A stretch of DNA of 64,000 nt from the IMG/VR virus record IMGVR_UViG_3300022916_000007, positions 28,740-92,739 of that record; one strand, written 5' to 3'. Each line of letters starts with the position of its first letter. The first letter of the stretch is position 1. This DNA comes from a virus. The notes beneath the pieces were generated by a model. It saw only the letters and a list, made by a program, of their open reading frames with translations, was not told the origin of the DNA and ran no database searches. Position numbers and translations under genes: made by a program. This document shows positions 62,582 to 64,000 of this stretch, piece after piece.

Positions 62582-63898
62582 TTAAAAATTATATTCAATT
62601 GTTTGCATTAGTTTATTATATTCTTCCTCTGTAAAGCTTTGTTTGTGATCTTTTACATAATCATAAACATCCTTTATAAAATACATTGTTGATTTATTTT
62701 CTAACATTAATTTTATTATCTCATATGTTAAATCATCCCTTAGCAACATGTAAGAAATTACATCGTGACTTTGACTTCCCATAGTTATGACATTCTTCAA
62801 TGCATAATAGGGCGTTCTTTCATTCAAAACCGCTGACCTAGCAACCATCCAACTTTGAGTCGCATCATTATAATCAAAAACCATCCTACCCAAAACATCA
62901 ACAGGGGTGTTCTCATGCAGAGCGACTAAAGAGCGAATTGATGGTGGAAATCGTCTATCATCACTTAAGTAAGTTAATAATCTAGGCGTGTTGTTTGAAT
63001 GTGATACCCACTTGTTTATATTGTGAAGAAAAAAATCCATATTATTAAAAACAACTTCTAATATATCCTCTGGCAAGTCCTTATCTTCTAACAAATCGTG
63101 TACTGCGGCATCGTTATAACTATAATCTAAAATTTGTTTCGGATTATTATAAATTTTTTCTACTATTTTATCAACATAATAATTTTTACCTAATTTTTTA
63201 GAATCACTTTCAATTAAATGCAATGCCTTTTCGACCAACATATCATATGGTGGATAATGTTCAATATCACCAACAACATTTCTTTCATTATCTTCAGAGT
63301 CAAATATGTCAACTTTTCCAACATTTGAACCAACAGTATAAACAGCAAAGGCGATCTTGTTTAATACAGAGCCGTCATTTTCTATATTTTTTGCAATCAT
63401 ATAATAAAATATAACGCCCTCTTCTGAATATTTTTCAAAGTGTCTTTCATTTTTACTCGTTATGCACCACTTTGTTCCTGCACCATATTTACAAACAGCA
63501 TCCTTTGTGTCCACCCTTATTAACAAAGCTTCATCATCTTCATATATTTTTTCTGCACCTTCAGAAATTTCTATTTTTTGTTGTCTCTTTGATTTTTTTG
63601 GAAGCTTATCTAACTCTTTTGACAGTTCACTAAGATTTTTATAACTATAAAGATCTTTCTTATTACCTTTCAACCTTTGTTGGCTTTTATGAAATAAGTT
63701 TACTAACTCAACAATATCATCTAAACCATAGCCTGTTGAAGCCTGCTTAACCATCCATTCAAGGTATTTATTATTGCCTGAAGGGTCTTGTTTAGATAAT
63801 AATTCAACTTTATTTGCAATATTAGGATATTTTATCTTTATATCATCAACTCTTGATTCAACCAACAATAATCTTATATATTTTTCTAATAGGTTCAT
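62582..63898 (-). CDS. putative internal head protein: [L/I]-x-E tag + CxYGxxTKWC domain + LRV/HEAT-like repeats
   Basis: 438 residues. Tag MNLLEKYIRLLLVE-S; DPSGNNKYLEWM; DAVCKYGAGTKWCITSKNER; KVDIFDSEDNERNV. The helical C-terminal half includes RFPPSIRSLVALHENTPVDV and AVLNERTPYYALKNVI, the same unit type as in 59556-60848. The start overlaps the stop of the MORN paralogue upstream by 4 bases, repeating the gene-pair junction seen at 44.86 and 48.57 kb. Confidence 0.75.
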   Translation of the reverse strand: MNLLEKYIRLLLVESRVDDIKIKYPNIANKVELLSKQDPSGNNKYLEWMVKQASTGYGLDDIVELVNLFHKSQQRLKGNKKDLYSYKNLSELSKELDKLPKKSKRQQKIEISEGAEKIYEDDEALLIRVDTKDAVCKYGAGTKWCITSKNERHFEKYSEEGVIFYYMIAKNIENDGSVLNKIAFAVYTVGSNVGKVDIFDSEDNERNVVGDIEHYPPYDMLVEKALHLIESDSKKLGKNYYVDKIVEKIYNNPKQILDYSYNDAAVHDLLEDKDLPEDILEVVFNNMDFFLHNINKWVSHSNNTPRLLTYLSDDRRFPPSIRSLVALHENTPVDVLGRMVFDYNDATQSWMVARSAVLNERTPYYALKNVITMGSQSHDVISYMLLRDDLTYEIIKLMLENKSTMYFIKDVYDYVKDHKQSFTEEEYNKLMQTIEYNF

Positions 63899-64000
63899 TT
63901 GTTCAATCCCTTATAATACTCTTCTTTCTTGTCAAGGCCTACTTTTTTCCAATATTTGTTTTCTGAGTATTTTTGATCATTTATATACCACGATTTTGTT
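63895..64000 (-). CDS. C-terminal part of a further tag/KWC/MORN paralogue (partial)
   Basis: The last 34 codons of a gene entering from the right: KSWYINDQKYSENKYWKKVG, then LDKKEEYYKGLNK and TGA. This matches the WWLNGMEYPEDKYWQKVGLD end of the MORN-type paralogues, here with a degenerate final repeat. It is at least the eighth member of the family. Confidence 0.7.
   Translation of the reverse strand, partial: TKSWYINDQKYSENKYWKKVGLDKKEEYYKGLNK

Noticed and set aside
1-64000. tRNA genes, integrase/attachment sites, replication origin
   Set aside because: No cloverleaf-like segments, recombinase genes, or clear iteron/GC-skew signals could be recognised by reading; none is claimed.

Overview
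The window looks like part of a large, lytic, T4-related myovirus (tailed phage, contractile tail) with a strongly A+T-rich genome. The grounds are a T4-type replication set (DnaB/gp41-like helicase, 5'-3' exonuclease, gp32-like SSB, RecA-like recombinase) together with tail sheath, gp19-like tail tube, tape measure, gp53-like wedge and other baseplate genes. There is no integrase, no tRNA gene and no CRISPR array. Almost everything lies on the minus strand, so transcription runs from high to low coordinates. The only clear plus-strand genes are a three-gene island at 36.1-37.6 kb. The bacterial host cannot be read from the sequence; a cobalamin-dependent ribonucleotide reductase suggests a host or habitat where B12 is available.

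Layout. 0-9 kb: DNA metabolism (zinc protein, DsbA-like protein, BCS1-like AAA+ ATPase, adenine methylase, NrdJ with mini-intein, helicase, 5'-3' exonuclease). 9-17.8 kb: tightly packed small genes, most sharing a short SH3-like pattern (G-D-h-V-W, then Y-x-G-P/x-x-h). They are interrupted by three proteins with the same N-terminus (MKxRxGFVSNSSS) and a complete phage DnaK. 18-24 kb: RecA with mini-intein, SSB, HD hydrolase and a short family A DNA polymerase. 24-36 kb: baseplate and tape-measure operon. 36-37.6 kb: inverted island with a gp26-like tail protein and an overlapping second frame. 37.6-41.4 kb: second block of the SH3-like small genes. 41.5-43.2 kb: HNH endonuclease and tail tube. 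43.3-51.2 kb and 59.5-64 kb: proteins with short amphipathic N-termini ending in [L/I]-x-E, resembling T4 capsid targeting sequences. 52.4-59.6 kb: two tandem tail sheath genes and a neck/tail-completion candidate.

The most striking content is the [L/I]-x-E-tagged set. One member is an ADP-ribosyltransferase-like protein (R-S-ExE), which recalls T4 Alt, an ADP-ribosyltransferase packaged in the head and injected. At least eight others share a domain built around CxYGxxTKWC. Some of those end in tandem 23-residue WYLNGxxHRxDGPA (MORN-variant) repeats, others in helical HEAT/LRV-like repeats. I infer a diversified set of internal head proteins delivered with the DNA. A second expansion (about 25 SH3-like small proteins) is tied to it by two genes that fuse MORN-variant repeats to the SH3-like segment. 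A recurring promoter (TTAACA, 17 bp, TATAnT-like box with upstream TGG or TGT) precedes several of the small-gene operons.

Mobile content: free-standing HNH and Vsr-like (EDxHD) endonucleases, two mini-inteins without endonuclease domain, and two endonuclease remnants. All functions are inferred from reading the sequence; no database search was run.
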